From: Candidatus Dactylopiibacterium carminicum | GTDB lineage: Bacteria; Pseudomonadota; Gammaproteobacteria; Burkholderiales; Rhodocyclaceae | Reading direction: 5' to 3' | Assembly (NCBI RefSeq): GCF_014736495.1 | Contig: NZ_MDUX01000015.1 | Span: 1-61,169 of the forward strand | DNA: 61,169 nucleotides | Shown here: piece by piece, positions 47,919-56,924 of the stretch | Position numbering within the stretch: position 1 is the stretch's first letter | How the letters are laid out: each line of letters opens with the position of its first letter | The notes under the pieces: generated by a model | Seen by the model: only the letters and a program-made list of their open reading frames with translations | What the model was told of the DNA's origin: nothing | The model's database searches: none | Made by a program: the position numbers and the translations under genes

Positions 47919-48917
47919 TCAGCCGACCCGGGCTGTCGAGGCACGTGGCACCAGCCGTGGCTCCAGCAGAACGTCGCGCTCGATGCCGGACTTGTCGCGC
48001 ACGGCCTCCAGCAACAGATTCATCGCGGCCTCGCCCTGCTCTTCACTGCGCATGTTCACCGAGCTCAGTGGCGGGTGCATGAAAGCCGCCACGGGGATGT
48101 CATCGAAGCCGGCAATGGCGACATCCTCCGGCACGCGGATGCCCAGCGTCTGTGCCTCATGCATCAGGCCGATCGCAACCAGATCGTTGTAGGCAACCAC
48201 GGCATCCGGGCGCTCATTGCGTAGCAGCAGGGCGGAAGCCTCACGCTGCCCGCCTTCCATGGTGGGCCACTCCACGGCATGTGTGATCGGAGAGAGCCCG
48301 GCCTCCTGCAAGGCTTCGGCCAAGCCCGCCAGGCGCTCACCATCCCAACGTGCCTGTGGAAAGCCCAGGTAGGCGATACGGCGACGACCCGTCTCCAACA
48401 GATGGCGACCCAGCATATAAGCCGCACGATGACCATCGGTACGCACGCAACGGATGCCTGCGGCATCGCGGCGTCCGAAGAAAACCACGGGCTTGCCGAG
48501 CTCTCCCAGCCAGGCAAGCGACTCATCCGGCAGGCGCGAACTCACGACCAAACCATCGACCCGCCCAGAAAGAGCCTCCAGCAGTTGCCGTTCGCTGGCG
48601 GCACGTTCCTGCACGTCGACCACCAGCAGGTTGTAATCCTGCGCCAGCGCCACCCGGTTCGCCCCCTTGATGATATTGGCGAAGTGGGGGTTGCGCACGT
48701 CCTGCACCGCCAATCCCACGGCGCGGGTCTGGCCGGTGACCATGCTGCGTGCCTGGGGATTCAGCCGGTAGCCCAGACTGGCGATCGCCTCGGCCAGGCG
48801 CTTTTCCACTTCGGGCGTAAAGCGTTGCAGACCGTTGAGATATTTCGACACCGTGGCCGTGGATACCCCGGCAGCAGCAGCAACATCGCGAATCGTGGGC
48901 GGGCGTTTGGCAGGCAT
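47919..48917 (-). CDS. LacI-family transcriptional repressor
   Basis: 332 residues. An N-terminal helix-turn-helix (TIRDVAAAAGVSTATVSKYLN, about 8-28, with a hinge helix LNPQARSMV) is followed by a periplasmic-binding-protein-like effector domain ending LVPRASTARVG. Such repressors release their operator when a small sugar-like ligand binds. Intergenic palindromes on both sides fit control of the divergent toroid-like gene, autocontrol, and control of the solute-binding protein 4 kb away. Ligand unknown. Confidence 0.92.
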   Translation of the reverse strand: MPAKRPPTIRDVAAAAGVSTATVSKYLNGLQRFTPEVEKRLAEAIASLGYRLNPQARSMVTGQTRAVGLAVQDVRNPHFANIIKGANRVALAQDYNLLVVDVQERAASERQLLEALSGRVDGLVVSSRLPDESLAWLGELGKPVVFFGRRDAAGIRCVRTDGHRAAYMLGRHLLETGRRRIAYLGFPQARWDGERLAGLAEALQEAGLSPITHAVEWPTMEGGQREASALLLRNERPDAVVAYNDLVAIGLMHEAQTLGIRVPEDVAIAGFDDIPVAAFMHPPLSSVNMRSEEQGEAAMNLLLEAVRDKSGIERDVLLEPRLVPRASTARVG

Positions 48918-48934
48918 GGCATTCAGACTCGCGG

Positions 48935-48953
48935 AAGGTAACGGCGTTACCTT
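48935..48953. promoter_or_regulatory. Perfect palindrome in the repressor leader, probable auto-operator
   Basis: AAGGTAACGGCGTTACCTT: 9-base arms around a central G, 18 bases upstream of the repressor ATG. Sequence and position fit a LacI-family operator, but the centre differs from the CG-centred operators of the other two sites, so it could belong to another regulator. Confidence 0.5.
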
Positions 48954-48993
48954 ATTGCCGACAACGCCCCATAGTCAATTACCCTAATCAATG

Positions 48994-49041
48994 TTGACTC
49001 CCTGGCAGGACAAGCCTAATCTATAAGTTAATCGTTTAACT
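48994..49041 (+). promoter_or_regulatory. Promoter and LacI-type operator of the toroid-like protein gene
   Basis: TTGACT (48994-48999), a 17-bp spacer and TAATCT (49017-49022) form a sigma70 promoter. AGTTAATCGTTTAACT (49026-49041), a 16-base CG-centred palindrome with 7 of 8 arm positions paired, covers the expected transcription start near 49029. Repression by the adjacent LacI-family protein is the simplest reading. Confidence 0.7.
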
Positions 49042-49052
49042 GCAATTTTCCC

Positions 49053-50870
49053 ATGAGTCTTCCTTACCCCTCCCCGTTCATGGATGCCCCACCGTCCCCC
49101 CTCGCCAGAAGCCCTTTCGACGAGATCGTGACCCAGCATTTGCTGCCACAGCTCGATCATTTCTGTGCCCGGCTTCTGGCGGAACGCAGGGATCTCCAGC
49201 TCGACGGCGAACTGGTATTCAGCGGCAAAGACAAATTCCTGCCGGGCAAGATCGCCAAAGGCATGAGTTATCTGCTGCTGGCACAACCAGTGGGCTCATC
49301 GGCGCAGGCCAGGCACCTTGCCGCATTCGGAGAAATAGCTCAGCTGACCCTGGAGGATGCCAACGACAGCTGGGGCATCTATTACTACCTGTCTGCCCTC
49401 AACGGCTTGCGTGAAGCCGGCCTGCTGACACGCGCCCTCAGCGCTGGCCAACTCGCCGCACTGGCCGACAAGCTGGATTGGCGCCATTTCGTCGATGCGG
49501 AAAGCTTCCGCCTCAAGGAACTGCCGACCAATTACTACGGCGTAGCCTTCTCCATCGCCCGCCTGCGCTTCCTGCTCGGCTGGGAAGACTCACGCGCCAG
49601 CGAGATCCTGCTCGACAAAACGCTGGAGCACTACCGCACTTACTCGGGTGAGTACGGCTTTTCCGATGAAACCGAGGGCCAAGGACGCTTCGACCGCTAC
49701 AGCGTGCTGCTGGTCGCCGAAATCTGCCAGCGCTTCATCGAAACCGGGCTCGAGGTCACGGAACAGCTCCGCATCTGGCTCAAGCGCGCCAGCGACGTAG
49801 TACTGGGCCAGCTCTCAGTGAATGGCGCCGGCTTCAGTTTCGGCCGCTCCATCGGCGCCTACGGCGATACAGCCTTCGTCGAGATCCTGACCACGGCCGC
49901 CCACCTGGATCTGCTGACACCCGCACAACTCGATCTGGCCTACGCCGCCTGCACGACCAGCGCGGCCCGTTACGCGGAATTCTGGTTTGATGCCGAAACC
50001 CATTCCGTCAATCTCTGGGATCGTGGCCGTCGCACCGACACCTATCGCGGCAAGCATCGCATCCTTGGCGAAAATCTCAGCCTGCTGCACCAGCTGTTCT
50101 ACACCGCGCGCCAATGGGAAGCGCTCGGCTTCCATGGCAAGCCACCGATGGCAGACTTCTCGGCGGCGCTCGCTGAGCTGCCACGCCATGCGCTGACCTG
50201 GTTCGCCCGCGGCGAGCATGACCGAACCTTGATCACCTGTCGTGATGGCACGCATGTGATCAGTCTCCCCCTCATCAGCGGTGGCAGCGGTTACCACAGC
50301 CAGAATCCCTACTTCAGCATCCCCTTTGCCGACGGCCTGATCCAGGCCGCACCGGATACCGGGTGGCCGCAGCTGTTACCCCGCCTGCTGCTCGCGGATG
50401 GCAGCGAACTGATTCCGGCGGCGTTCCAGCAAGATCTGCAGATCGAGCAACAGGGCGAACAACTGCTGGTCCGCTTCCACCAGGCCGCACTGGATCGCCT
50501 GGGCGGAACGGAACCCCAGGCGGACACTCGCGTACGGGTCAGCACCACCTACCGCTTCGCACCGGGTGAGATCACGCGCGAGGATTGCTTCACTCCACAG
50601 GAGCCCTTGCAGGGTGCACGCCTCAGCATCGAGTTCGGCAGCTTCAGTCGCCTGCCGCAATGTGAAGGATGCGAGGTACGCTTCGCGGAGGGGCTGGTGA
50701 ATGAGATCGCATTCGAAGGCGCGGAACAATTACAGGTTGCCGACATATCGACCGATCCGGACTATCACACGCCCACCGGCCCCTTGCTCACCCGCGTACG
50801 CGCCGAAACCGGCGAGCTGCCCGCCGCAGGCCCCTGGCGCCTGCGCTGGCATATGCGCTATCGCAACTAA
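49053..50870 (+). CDS. DUF2264-like putative (alpha/alpha)-toroid protein, possible glycan-active enzyme
   Basis: 605 residues without a signal peptide. The first two thirds are rich in paired helices (WGIYYYLSALNGLREAGLL, NYYGVAFSIARLRFLLGWE, EYGFSDETEGQGRFDRYSVLL) with conserved Asp, Tyr and His, typical of an (alpha/alpha) toroid. The last 200 residues look beta-rich, as in polysaccharide lyases and DUF2264 proteins. Control by the LacI repressor and shared operator with a solute-binding protein suggest intracellular breakdown of an imported oligosaccharide. The family call is tentative. Confidence 0.6.
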   Translation: MSLPYPSPFMDAPPSPLARSPFDEIVTQHLLPQLDHFCARLLAERRDLQLDGELVFSGKDKFLPGKIAKGMSYLLLAQPVGSSAQARHLAAFGEIAQLTLEDANDSWGIYYYLSALNGLREAGLLTRALSAGQLAALADKLDWRHFVDAESFRLKELPTNYYGVAFSIARLRFLLGWEDSRASEILLDKTLEHYRTYSGEYGFSDETEGQGRFDRYSVLLVAEICQRFIETGLEVTEQLRIWLKRASDVVLGQLSVNGAGFSFGRSIGAYGDTAFVEILTTAAHLDLLTPAQLDLAYAACTTSAARYAEFWFDAETHSVNLWDRGRRTDTYRGKHRILGENLSLLHQLFYTARQWEALGFHGKPPMADFSAALAELPRHALTWFARGEHDRTLITCRDGTHVISLPLISGGSGYHSQNPYFSIPFADGLIQAAPDTGWPQLLPRLLLADGSELIPAAFQQDLQIEQQGEQLLVRFHQAALDRLGGTEPQADTRVRVSTTYRFAPGEITREDCFTPQEPLQGARLSIEFGSFSRLPQCEGCEVRFAEGLVNEIAFEGAEQLQVADISTDPDYHTPTGPLLTRVRAETGELPAAGPWRLRWHMRYRN

Positions 50871-50895
50871 TGCCACTCGGGCAGTTGTAGCGCCA

Positions 50896-51597
50896 TCAAT
50901 CCTGTAGCGCCGCAGCCTCCAGCATGCGCCCACCACGCAGGCGGATGCTGCGATGGCAGGCATTCGCCAGCGCCTCATCGTGAGTCACGAGCAACAAGGT
51001 CGTACCGGACTCTCGGTTCAACGCAAAGATCAGTTCGATGATCTGGCGGCCGGTCTGCACATCCAGATTGCCGGTCGGCTCGTCCGCGAACAGAATCGCG
51101 GGCTGCACCGCAAAAGCCCTGGCCAAGGCCACGCGCTGCTGTTCGCCCCCGGAAAGCTGGCGCGGATAGTGGCGCCCGCGCGCGTCCAGCCCCACGCGCT
51201 CCAGCCAGTGGCGGGCCAGCTGCGCGGCATCGCGCCGCCCGACCAGCTCCAGCGGCATCATCACGTTCTCCAGCGCGGTCAGGGCCGGCAGCAACTGGAA
51301 AGACTGAAACACGAAGCCGATCCGCTCGCCACGCACGCGCGCCCGCGCATCCTCATCCAGCACGGAAAGATCGTGGCCAGCCAGTTCGACACTGCCAGCG
51401 GTGGGAACATCCAGCCCGGCGAGCAATCCCAGCAGGGTGGATTTGCCGGAGCCTGACGCACCGACGATGGCCACGGTCTCGCCGCCGGCCACCTCGAAAC
51501 TGATCTCCTGCAGAATATCGAGCGCGCCGCCATCGGCCAGCGCCACGCGCTTGCCCAGTCCGCTGACCCGTAGAACCGTTCCGGAGGCTTGTTGCAT
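50896..51597 (-). CDS. ABC transporter ATP-binding protein (LolD/YbbA-like)
   Basis: About 233 residues: Walker A GASGSGKSTL, Q-loop FQSFQLLPALTALENV, signature LSGGEQQRVALARA, Walker B ILFADEPTGNLD and the switch His in LLLVTHDEA. This is the LolD/YbbA/MacB-type ATPase that normally pairs with a FtsX-like permease. The next gene downstream is convergent, so the expected permease gene is absent here. ATG at 51597 (MQQASGTVL) shares CATG with the divergent tesA start; Met at 51609 is also possible. Confidence 0.88.
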   Translation of the reverse strand: MQQASGTVLRVSGLGKRVALADGGALDILQEISFEVAGGETVAIVGASGSGKSTLLGLLAGLDVPTAGSVELAGHDLSVLDEDARARVRGERIGFVFQSFQLLPALTALENVMMPLELVGRRDAAQLARHWLERVGLDARGRHYPRQLSGGEQQRVALARAFAVQPAILFADEPTGNLDVQTGRQIIELIFALNRESGTTLLLVTHDEALANACHRSIRLRGGRMLEAAALQD

Positions 51598-52201
51598 GTC
51601 TCGTTTCATGGTGTTCCTGTTTGCTTGTTTGATGTTGCCTGCCGCACAGGCAGCCACGATCCTGGTCTGGGGCGACAGCCTCTCGGCCGCTTACGGCATC
51701 CCGCAGGAAACGGGCTGGCCGAAGCTGCTCGAAGCCAAGCTGAAAGCCGAAGGCTACCGGTACGCAGTAGCCAATGCCAGCATCAGCGGCGAAACCACGG
51801 CCGGTGGCCTGGCCCGCCTGCCCGCCGCGCTGGTGCAGCACAAACCGGATGTCGTGATTCTCGAGCTGGGTGCCAATGACGGCCTGCGTGGCCTGTCGCT
51901 GGATGCCATGCGCAGCAACCTCGACACGATGATCCATGCCTCTCAGAAGGCCGGCGCCAAAGTGTTGCTGGTCGGCATGCGCATGCCGCCGAACTTGGGC
52001 CCGCGATATACCGACAAGTTCCACGCGACCTTCACCGGGCTGGCAGCCGAACGCCGTACTGCGCTGCTGCCCTTCCTCATGGAAGGATTTGCCGGGCAAC
52101 GCGATCTTTTCATCGATGACGGCATCCACCCGACAGCCAAGGCGCAGCCGCTGATCCTTGCAAACCTGTGGCCGAAACTGCAGCCCCTGCTGCGCAAATG
52201 A
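51596..52201 (+). CDS. tesA: TesA/arylesterase-type lysophospholipase (GDSL hydrolase)
   Basis: 201 residues with a signal peptide (MSRFMVFLFACLMLPAAQA) and SGNH-hydrolase blocks: GDSLSAAYGI with the catalytic Ser, the Gly of SISGETTAGG, LGANDGLRG, and DGIHPTAKAQ with the catalytic Asp and His. It acts in the periplasm on acyl thioesters and lysophospholipids. GGAGG is 8 bases before ATG 51596. The divergent partner, an ABC ATPase, is the usual neighbour in proteobacteria. Confidence 0.93.
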   Translation: MSRFMVFLFACLMLPAAQAATILVWGDSLSAAYGIPQETGWPKLLEAKLKAEGYRYAVANASISGETTAGGLARLPAALVQHKPDVVILELGANDGLRGLSLDAMRSNLDTMIHASQKAGAKVLLVGMRMPPNLGPRYTDKFHATFTGLAAERRTALLPFLMEGFAGQRDLFIDDGIHPTAKAQPLILANLWPKLQPLLRK

Positions 52202-52298
52202 TCCCGCCGCTGGCGGCTATGCCCCGTCCGCACGGGCTGTTATCATTCTTGGCGCTACTGTGCGTAGCAGCATTTCTTTTGAATCAAAGGTATAGCGC

Positions 52299-52823
52299 AT
52301 GGCGGTCTTCGCCCTTGACGAGATTTCCCCGATCCTGGACGAAAACGTCTGGGTTGCGGACAGCGCACACGTGATCGGCCGGGTGATCCTCGGCGCCGAC
52401 GCCAGCGTGTGGTTCAACGCCGTATTGCGCGGCGACAACGAGCCGATCACCATCGGCGCGCGCACCAACATCCAGGATGGCTGCGTGCTACATACTGACC
52501 CCGGTGTCCCACTGACCATCGGCGCGGATGTCTCGGTAGGCCACATGGCCATGCTGCATGGTTGCACCGTGGGCGAAGGCAGCCTGATCGGCATGAACGC
52601 CACCTTGCTCAACCGCTCCGTGATTGGCAAGCATTGCCTGATCGGCGCCAAGACACTGATCCCGGAAGGCAAGGTGATTCCGGACCGTTCGCTGGTGGTG
52701 GGCACGCCCGGGCGCATCATCCGCGAACTGACCGACGAGGAAGTCGCCCGCCTGGCGGCCAGCACCGACGCCTATATCCGCCAGGCACGGCGTTTTCGCG
52801 CCGGCTTGCGCAAGCTTGCATGA
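52299..52823 (+). CDS. Gamma-carbonic-anhydrase-family protein (left-handed beta-helix)
   Basis: 174 residues of hexapeptide repeats with metal-binding His residues ([23 protein letters not shown]) as in YrdA/CaiE-type gamma-carbonic anhydrases. The activity is not proven for most members. Its stop overlaps the dtd start in ATGA, and dtd overlaps the NlpC gene, so the three are translationally coupled. Confidence 0.92.
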   Translation: MAVFALDEISPILDENVWVADSAHVIGRVILGADASVWFNAVLRGDNEPITIGARTNIQDGCVLHTDPGVPLTIGADVSVGHMAMLHGCTVGEGSLIGMNATLLNRSVIGKHCLIGAKTLIPEGKVIPDRSLVVGTPGRIIRELTDEEVARLAASTDAYIRQARRFRAGLRKLA

Positions 52824-53257
52824 TCGCGCTGATCCAGCGCGTACGTCATGCCTCGGTCAGTGTAGAAGGCCGCGAGGTTGGTGCTATCGACGCAGGGCTG
52901 CTGGCCCTGGTCGGCATCCAGCGTGAGGATGATCAACAGGCTGGTCAGCGTCTGCTCGACAAACTGCTGGCCTTCCGTGTCTTCTCCGATGAGCGTGGGC
53001 GTATGAACCGCTCGCTCGCGGATACCGGCGGTGGCCTGTTGCTGGTCTCGCAGTTCACGCTTGCGGCCGACACCCGCAGCGGCACACGCCCCAGCTTCAC
53101 GCCGGCAGCCCCGCCCGATCTGGCGCGCACGCTGTTCGATTCCTTCGTCGAGAGCGCCCGCAGCCGGCACGGCAAGGTCGCCTGCGGCGAATTCGGAGCC
53201 GACATGCAGGTCAGTCTGCTCAACGATGGCCCCGTCACTTTCTGGCTGGAAACATGA
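52820..53257 (+). CDS. dtd: D-aminoacyl-tRNA deacylase
   Basis: 145 residues. The N-terminal [44 protein letters not shown] and C-terminal [11 protein letters not shown] are diagnostic. Dtd hydrolyses D-amino acids from charged tRNA. Start ATG at 52820 overlaps the preceding stop (ATGA), so the upstream open frame is not its N-terminus. Confidence 0.96.
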   Translation: MIALIQRVRHASVSVEGREVGAIDAGLLALVGIQREDDQQAGQRLLDKLLAFRVFSDERGRMNRSLADTGGGLLLVSQFTLAADTRSGTRPSFTPAAPPDLARTLFDSFVESARSRHGKVACGEFGADMQVSLLNDGPVTFWLET

Positions 53258-53757
53258 GACGCCTTTTCGCCGCTTGCTCACTTGCCCTGCTCGCGGCCTG
53301 CGGTGGCCAGCCCGCCAAGCGCCCCACTCCAACGCCAACGCCTGCCGAGCGTCCGGCTCCCCATCTGCGCCTTGAGGATCAATACGCCGCCAACGAAATC
53401 GTCCTGCGCGCCATGGGGCTGCTCGATACCGGCTACCTCTTCGGCGGCCGCAACCCGGAAGCCGGGCTGGACTGCAGCGGCATGGTCAGTCTGGTAGTGG
53501 AACAGGCCACCGGCCTGCTCTTGCCGCACAACGCCGCGCAGATCGCCTCGCGCACGCGCAAGATCGCACGCAGTGAATTGCGCGCAGCGGATCTGGTGTT
53601 CTTCAACACCAATGGCAAGCCCTATTCGCACATGGGCATCTACCTGGGTGACGGACGCTTCATCCACGCGCCCTCCTCACGCGGCAAGGTTCGCGTCGAA
53701 AGCATTGACAAGGCCTACTGGACGCAGCGCTTCACCGCCGCACACAGCCTGTTCTGA
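53254..53757 (+). CDS. NlpC/P60-family lipoprotein (peptidoglycan endopeptidase-like)
   Basis: 167 residues. Lipobox LLAAC gives a lipid-modified Cys16, then a Pro/Thr-rich linker, then an NlpC/P60 domain with catalytic Cys74 (DCSGMV), His126 (SHMGIY) and His138 (FIHAP). It would cut peptidoglycan cross-links or stem peptides from the outer-membrane side. Its ATG overlaps the dtd stop (ATGA). Confidence 0.93.
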   Translation: MRRLFAACSLALLAACGGQPAKRPTPTPTPAERPAPHLRLEDQYAANEIVLRAMGLLDTGYLFGGRNPEAGLDCSGMVSLVVEQATGLLLPHNAAQIASRTRKIARSELRAADLVFFNTNGKPYSHMGIYLGDGRFIHAPSSRGKVRVESIDKAYWTQRFTAAHSLF

Positions 53758-53778
53758 TCGCGCGCAAAGGCTCCCGGC

Positions 53779-53795
53779 AACGGCGTTGCGCCGTT
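53779..53795 (+). terminator. Hairpin after the NlpC/P60 gene
   Basis: AACGGCG-TTG-CGCCGTT forms a 7-bp perfect stem 22 bases after the stop. There is no T run, so terminator activity is uncertain. Confidence 0.4.
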
Positions 53796-53850
53796 CCTGC
53801 AAGGCGATTTGTAATAGACTCCCGCCCTTGCCATTGAACAAGCCATCAAC

Positions 53851-55014
53851 ATGAAACGCAACCGTTTCGGGCGCCGCAGCAGCCTGCCGCGCGAAGCCGA
53901 AGAGCTGCTGCGCCTGGCCAGTGGCCTGGCGGACTCAGGCAGCCGCGCCGAAGACAGTTACTGGGAGGCGAGCCTGTTTGGCGCCATCATCGATCAGCTC
54001 CAGGGCGCCGGCGAAGAAGTGCTCAACGCCACGCTGGATCAGGCCTACATCGCCAATCCGCGTGCTTACGATGTGCTGGCCGACTGCATCGAAACCTGCG
54101 CGGAACAAAATGACGTCGCCGAAGGGCAACTGCTGCTGATCGCGGCCCCCCTGCTGGCCTGGTCGCGTTTTTCCATTCCCGCCACACCAATCCCAACCAA
54201 GGTACTGCAGAACCTGCGTGTGCATCTGCAGGCCCATGTACTGGCGCGTAACGTCAAACTCGCTCTGGCCGACGTGCTGTTCAGCCCAGACCAGCTGCCG
54301 CAGGGTTACTGCGATACGGCATCCTTCACCGCCAGCCTTGCGGACGCCGCCCGCAACGGTGCCACGGCAGCCATCGATCCCTCGGCACTGCCGGAGACGA
54401 ACCGTTTTCTCTCCGACGTACGCTATTTGCTGGGTGCCGTCATCGTGCTCCCCGGCGAACCTGTGTTCCGCTGGCAGGAGGCCGATGGCTCACGCGAACA
54501 GGCACTCTCACAATGGCGTTCCCAAGGGGGCGCCTGCCTGCAGCCATTGCTGCCCGGCTGTGCCACCGAACTCGTGCTACCGGATGCCTATTTTGCGGCC
54601 TGCCGCGAGGCAGACCGCGCCTCGCGCCCTTACTCCATCCAGGCGTCGGTGGCCTTCCTATCCACTACGCTGGATGTCTCTCCAGCGGAACTACGCGCAG
54701 TAATCGCTCCGTTCCACGAGCAGCAGCTCGAAGAATTCCGCATCGGCTTCACACACGGCGATGGCGGCCAGGTGGTACATGGCGTGGTCTGGCCACTGCT
54801 GGGGCAGGAAGATGACCCGGCCGAAGTGCTGGCCCAGATCGGAAGCATGCTCAAGGAATGCGGCATGACGCGCATACAGCAACTGGATCAGCGCTTCCCT
54901 CTCGAGTACTGCGATGATTGCAGCGTACCGCTCTATCCGTCTCCCGAAGGCGAGGCGGTGCATGCCGAGCTGCCCGAAGCGCAGGCAGAGCAAGTGCCTC
55001 GCCATCTGCATTGA
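53851..55014 (+). CDS. DUF2863-family protein
   Basis: 387 residues, soluble, with a basic N-terminus (MKRNRFGRRSSLPREAEELLRLASGLADSGSRAEDSYWE) typical of the betaproteobacterial DUF2863 family and a C-terminal region with CDDCSVPLYPSPEGEAVHAEL. Function is unknown. It is 38 bases upstream of glnS, on the same strand, and may be cotranscribed with it. Confidence 0.8.
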   Translation: MKRNRFGRRSSLPREAEELLRLASGLADSGSRAEDSYWEASLFGAIIDQLQGAGEEVLNATLDQAYIANPRAYDVLADCIETCAEQNDVAEGQLLLIAAPLLAWSRFSIPATPIPTKVLQNLRVHLQAHVLARNVKLALADVLFSPDQLPQGYCDTASFTASLADAARNGATAAIDPSALPETNRFLSDVRYLLGAVIVLPGEPVFRWQEADGSREQALSQWRSQGGACLQPLLPGCATELVLPDAYFAACREADRASRPYSIQASVAFLSTTLDVSPAELRAVIAPFHEQQLEEFRIGFTHGDGGQVVHGVVWPLLGQEDDPAEVLAQIGSMLKECGMTRIQQLDQRFPLEYCDDCSVPLYPSPEGEAVHAELPEAQAEQVPRHLH

Positions 55015-55052
55015 TAGCCCCCGACCGACACCCTATACGCGGAAACCGAATC

Positions 55053-56876
55053 GTGAGTACCACCGAAAAGCCCGCCGCCAGTGCGGCCACACCGACTACC
55101 AATTTTCTTCGCAACATCATCGAGGCCGAGCTTGCCGAGGGCAAGTTCGTCGGCCGTGGCTGGGCCGGCCAGCCAGGTGAGGGCAGCCTGCATGCAGCAG
55201 CCCCTCTCGACCCGGCAAAGATCCGCACGCGCTTCCCGCCCGAGCCAAACGGCTATCTCCACGTGGGGCACGCCAAGTCGATCTGCCTGAATTTCGGGCT
55301 CGCTCGCGATTTCGGTGGTGTCTGTCACATGCGCTTCGACGACACCAATCCCGAAAAGGAAGAACAGGAATACGTCGACTCCATCCTTGATGCAGTACGG
55401 TGGCTGGGCTTCTCGTGGGACTCGAACGACACCTCGCATCTCTTCTATGCGAGCAACTATTTCGACTTCATGTACCACGCGGCCGAACTGCTCATCGAAC
55501 GTGGCCATGCCTACGTCGACCAGCAGAGCGCGGATGAGATGCGTGCCACCCGCGGCACGCTGACCGAGCCGGGGCAGAATTCCCCCTGGCGCGATCGCCC
55601 GGTAGAGGAAAACCTGCGACTGTTCCGGGAGATGCGCGAAGGCAAGCACACCGAAGGCAGCCTGGTGCTGAGAGCGAAGGTCGACATGGCTTCGCCCAAC
55701 ATCAACCTGCGCGATCCCGCCATCTACCGTATCCGCTTCGCCGAACACCACAACACCGGCAACAAGTGGTGCATCTACCCGATGTACACCTTCGCGCACC
55801 CGATCGAGGATGCGCTCGAACGCATCACGCATTCGATCTGCACGCTGGAGTTCGAGGATCAACGGCCGTTCTACGACTGGCTGCTGGCGCAGTTGCGTGA
55901 CGCCGGCATGTTCGCCGATCCGTTGCCGCGCCAGATCGAATTTGCGCGAATGAACCTGACCTACGTGATCACCAGCAAGCGCAAGCTGATGCAGCTGGTC
56001 AACGAAAAACACGTGGATGGCTGGGACGATCCGCGCATGCCCACCATCGTCGGTTTGCGCCGCCGTGGTTACACCCCTGCGAGTCTGCAGATGCTGGCCG
56101 AGCGCACAGGCGCCTCGAAATCCAATTCCTGGATCGATTTTTCGGTGCTCGAAGGCTGTCTGCGCGAGGATCTCGAAGAAAAGGCCGCACGCGGAATGGT
56201 CGTACTGGACCCGCTGCGTCTGCGCCTCACCAACTGGGACGCCCTCTTCGGTGCCGATCATGTCGAGCCCTGCACGGCACCGGTCCACCCGCATCATGAA
56301 GAGATGGGGGTGCGCAAGTTCAATCTGACACCGGAAATCTGGATCGAGCGCGAGGATTTCCAGGAGATCCCAGAAAAGGGCTTCCGGCGGCTCTATCCGC
56401 CCCGCACCGATGCAAACGGCGCGGAGATCGCGGGCAACATGGCACGCCTGAAATACGGATACGTGATCAGGTGTACCGGCTGCGAGAAAGATGCGGACGG
56501 CAAGATAGTCACGGTACTGGCCGAGATCGTGCCGGACACCAAGAGTGGCACACCCGGCGCCGACAGCGTCAAGGTCAAGGGGGTGATCACCTGGGTTTCC
56601 GCTTTCCTGGGGTTGCCGGCGGAAATCCGCCTCTATGACCGCCTGTTCACAGATCCGCAACCCGATGCGGGCGGCAAGAACTTCCTCGACGCGCTCAACC
56701 CGGAGGCCAAGCGGATTGTCCAGGGCTGGATCGAGCCTTCACTGGCACAAGCCATGGCAGGAGCCAGCTTCCAGTTCGAACGCCACGGCTATTTCGTCGC
56801 GGATCGCATCGATCACACGCCTGGCAAGCCGGTGTTCAATCGGACCACCACGCTCAAGGATAGCTGGGGCAAATAA
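55053..56876 (+). CDS. glnS: Glutaminyl-tRNA synthetase
   Basis: 607 residues. HIGH-type motif in FPPEPNGYLHVGHAKS, KMSKS-type ITSKRKLMQLV, the acceptor-binding segment and a C-terminal anticodon-binding domain are complete. The start is GTG at 55053 (MSTTEKPAASAATPTTNFLRN); the frame upstream overlaps the DUF2863 gene. It ends at a strong terminator. Confidence 0.97.
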   Translation: MSTTEKPAASAATPTTNFLRNIIEAELAEGKFVGRGWAGQPGEGSLHAAAPLDPAKIRTRFPPEPNGYLHVGHAKSICLNFGLARDFGGVCHMRFDDTNPEKEEQEYVDSILDAVRWLGFSWDSNDTSHLFYASNYFDFMYHAAELLIERGHAYVDQQSADEMRATRGTLTEPGQNSPWRDRPVEENLRLFREMREGKHTEGSLVLRAKVDMASPNINLRDPAIYRIRFAEHHNTGNKWCIYPMYTFAHPIEDALERITHSICTLEFEDQRPFYDWLLAQLRDAGMFADPLPRQIEFARMNLTYVITSKRKLMQLVNEKHVDGWDDPRMPTIVGLRRRGYTPASLQMLAERTGASKSNSWIDFSVLEGCLREDLEEKAARGMVVLDPLRLRLTNWDALFGADHVEPCTAPVHPHHEEMGVRKFNLTPEIWIEREDFQEIPEKGFRRLYPPRTDANGAEIAGNMARLKYGYVIRCTGCEKDADGKIVTVLAEIVPDTKSGTPGADSVKVKGVITWVSAFLGLPAEIRLYDRLFTDPQPDAGGKNFLDALNPEAKRIVQGWIEPSLAQAMAGASFQFERHGYFVADRIDHTPGKPVFNRTTTLKDSWGK

Positions 56877-56878
56877 AG

Positions 56879-56907
56879 AAAACGGGCCTCTTCCGAGGCC
56901 CGTTTTT
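56879..56907. terminator. Bidirectional terminator between glnS and epsL
   Basis: AAAACGGGCCTC, loop TTCC, GAGGCCCGTTTTT: 12-bp stem between convergent genes. Confidence 0.92.
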
Positions 56908-56924
56908 CATCCAGCATTCCGTGC

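Noticed and set aside
54933..56660. 575-codon open frame on the minus strand
   Set aside because: It mirrors glnS codon for codon; GC-rich third positions keep the antisense frame open. No protein family is seen.
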